A program made the translations under genes and the position numbers. A DNA stretch of 64,000 bases, taken from NCBI GenBank assembly GCA_020026335.1, contig JAHHQO010000002.1, positions 124,001-188,000 on the forward strand, read 5' to 3'. The stretch's first letter is position 1; every line of letters begins with the position of its first letter. Positions 62,499 through 64,000 of this stretch are shown here, piece by piece. This DNA is from Alistipes sp. (GTDB taxonomy: Bacteria; Bacteroidota; Bacteroidia; Bacteroidales; Rikenellaceae). The notes beneath the pieces are model-generated. The model did no database searches. It was not told the DNA's origin and saw only the letters and a program-made list of their open reading frames with translations.

Positions 62499-63578
62499 AT
62501 GTCTTTTAAAAAGATTATCCTGCTTGCCGCCGTTGTGTGTGTGGCAATCAGCGCACAAGCGCAGAAAATTATTGTAGGTGCCGACTTCTCGACACGTTTC
62601 GACAACCGCGAGTATGCCAATAACGACTTCAACGAGTCTCAGACACTCTTCAGCGCACGTCTGACCCCCATGGTAGGTGTGCAGTGGCAACAGAAAAACC
62701 GCTTGGTTTTCGGTGTCGACCTCTTGCAGAACTTTGGTGACGACACGGAATTCCTTTCGAAGGTACGCCCCGTGATGTACTACCAGTTCAACACCAAGAA
62801 TGTTCAGGCCAATGCCGGTATCTTCGACCGCAAGGCACTGATGGGCTCCTACGGTGCGGCTTTCTTCAGCGACTCGGTAGCCTACTACCACAACCGCATC
62901 TCGGGTTTCATGGGTCAGTATAAATCGACCGAGCGTCGCAACACCTACGCCGAGATTGCCATCGATTGGGAGGGTATGTATTCCCACGAGTCGAGAGAGA
63001 TGTTCCGCATCATATCGGCAGGACGATACACCATCGACAAGGGTTTCTACATGGGTTACGCCTTCTCGATGTTCCACTTCGCAGGTAGAAAAGACAACGA
63101 AAATGTGACCGACAATCTGCTGGTCAATCCCTATATCGGTTGGGAGTTCAACGCCTACTTCGACTTCGACATCCGCACCGGTCTGCTGTTCGCCCCCCAG
63201 AGAGGCCGCAGCGTAGACCACGAATGGAAGAAGCCCGCCGGATGTCAGATTGACTTCCGCATGACCAAATGGGGTGTGGTATTGGAGAACAACCTCTACC
63301 TGGGCAAGAACCTCCAGCCCCTGCGCCACTTCATCGCCGATGAGGGTTTGCAGCTGACCTATGGTCAGGACGGTCTCTACGCCGGCGAGTCGTTCTACTC
63401 GACCACCGAGCACATCTACAATCGCACGTTTGTGGGCTACGACCGCAAATTCTTCAAAGGCACAATGGCTGTCGAGGCAGGTATGATTTTCCACTACGAC
63501 GGTACAGGTCTCGGCACACAGCAGATGGTCAAGCTCTCGGTCAATATCGAGAAGCTCTTCAAGATTGGTAAGAAATAA
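62499..63578 (+). CDS. Outer-membrane beta-barrel protein, unknown family
   Basis: A 359-residue protein with a signal peptide ending SAQAQ (22). Alternating aromatic strands (VGVQWQQKNRLVFGVDLL, VRPVMYYQFNTKNVQANAGI) and a repeated strand-turn layout suggest a barrel. No function is recognised. glnS follows 18 bp later; they may share a transcript. Confidence 0.7.
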   Translation: MSFKKIILLAAVVCVAISAQAQKIIVGADFSTRFDNREYANNDFNESQTLFSARLTPMVGVQWQQKNRLVFGVDLLQNFGDDTEFLSKVRPVMYYQFNTKNVQANAGIFDRKALMGSYGAAFFSDSVAYYHNRISGFMGQYKSTERRNTYAEIAIDWEGMYSHESREMFRIISAGRYTIDKGFYMGYAFSMFHFAGRKDNENVTDNLLVNPYIGWEFNAYFDFDIRTGLLFAPQRGRSVDHEWKKPAGCQIDFRMTKWGVVLENNLYLGKNLQPLRHFIADEGLQLTYGQDGLYAGESFYSTTEHIYNRTFVGYDRKFFKGTMAVEAGMIFHYDGTGLGTQQMVKLSVNIEKLFKIGKK

Positions 63579-63596
63579 AGCAAAAACATATACATT

Positions 63597-64000
63597 ATGG
63601 CAAACGAAAATAACGAAACACGAGAGAAGTCATTGAACTTCCTCGAAGAGATTATCGAAGCGTCTATCGCCAATGGCGAACCCCGTGTACAGACCCGCTT
63701 CCCGCCCGAGCCCAACGGCTATCTCCACATCGGTCATGCAAAGAGTATTTGCATCAACTTCGGTCTGGCGAAGAAGTACGGCGGCAAGTGTAACCTGCGT
63801 TTCGACGACACCAACCCCGTGAAGGAGGACACCGAGTATGTAGACTCCATCAAGAAGGATATTCACTGGTTGGGTTTCGACTGGGCACAGGAGCGTTATG
63901 CTTCGGACTACTTCGACCAGCTCTATGAGTGGGCCATCGTGATGATCAAGAAGGGTCTGGCATACGTCGATGACCAGACTCAGGAGCAGATTCGCGAGAA
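63597..64000 (+). CDS. glnS: Glutaminyl-tRNA synthetase, 3' end beyond window
   Basis: The first about 134 residues of a class I synthetase: FPPEPNGYLHIGHAKSICIN contains the HIGH motif, and LRFDDTNPVKEDTEYVDSIK is typical of GlnRS. The gene runs past base 64000. Confidence 0.95.
   Translation, partial: MANENNETREKSLNFLEEIIEASIANGEPRVQTRFPPEPNGYLHIGHAKSICINFGLAKKYGGKCNLRFDDTNPVKEDTEYVDSIKKDIHWLGFDWAQERYASDYFDQLYEWAIVMIKKGLAYVDDQTQEQIRE

Noticed and set aside
1..64000. CRISPR arrays, rRNA genes, intact insertion sequences
   Set aside because: No regularly spaced direct repeats, no rRNA sequence and no transposase gene were seen; the IS1096-type name of the protein at 21002 reflects only its family label.

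Overview
The window is chromosomal DNA of a member of the Bacteroidota, most likely order Bacteroidales. The basis is a SusC/SusD pair, many short-tailed lipoproteins, GLPGLI-family proteins, GG-leader peptides of the Bacteroidales type, and several TTG-N19/20-TAnnTTTG promoters (the Bacteroidota primary-sigma form). The species cannot be fixed from this sequence.

Regions. (1) 1-14.4 kb, plus strand: a surface-protein operon with a repeat protein cut by the window edge, a SusC-type TonB-dependent receptor, its SusD lipoprotein, a large lipoprotein, an S8 subtilisin lipoprotein, a small lipoprotein and a 701-residue lipoprotein. No glycosidase is present, so peptide uptake is more likely than glycan uptake. 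(2) 14.7-22.5 kb: a tricorn-like S41 protease, a YqhD-type alcohol dehydrogenase, tRNA-Gly(GCC), an acyl-CoA reductase, a pRiA4b ORF-3-like protein, miaA and tRNA-Leu(UAA). (3) 22.6-40.6 kb: an accessory island beside tRNA-Leu. It holds a Fic enzyme with a palindromic operator, back-to-back remnants of a type III restriction subunit and an M23 peptidase, and a minus-strand array built from repeated modules: GG-leader precursor peptide, GLPGLI protein, TonB-dependent receptor. There are four precursors, four GLPGLI proteins, one intact receptor and two receptor fragments, plus a TlpA-like thioredoxin lipoprotein, a C39-like domain lacking its catalytic cysteine, and two DTG/DTG/PDZ aspartyl proteases. 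A fimbrillin-like pseudogene closes the island. (4) 40.8-50 kb: a UvrA-like ATPase, two nitroreductases, a YbaK deacylase, a rhodanese, a ParA plus small-partner pair among AT-rich repeated sites, a hexapeptide acyltransferase and a nucleoside kinase. (5) 50-60 kb: a glycerol-3-phosphate locus (glpABC, glpT, glpQ-type phosphodiesterase, OprP-type porin) divergent from a DeoR/GlpR regulator. (6) 60-64 kb: a ferredoxin-type membrane protein, panB, a SpoU methyltransferase, an outer-membrane protein and the start of glnS.

The most unusual part is the precursor-GLPGLI-receptor array at 25.2-38.5 kb. At the three precursor-GLPGLI junctions a perfect stem-loop of unrelated sequence sits between the two genes. 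Upstream DNA is duplicated between modules, one GLPGLI gene begins inside a captured precursor leader start, and receptor genes have decayed into one 5' and one 3' fragment. No radical-SAM maturase or ABC exporter lies in the window, so any modification enzymes would have to act from elsewhere. The ParA locus, with four copies of a 14-bp AT-rich site around it, is a second item worth following.
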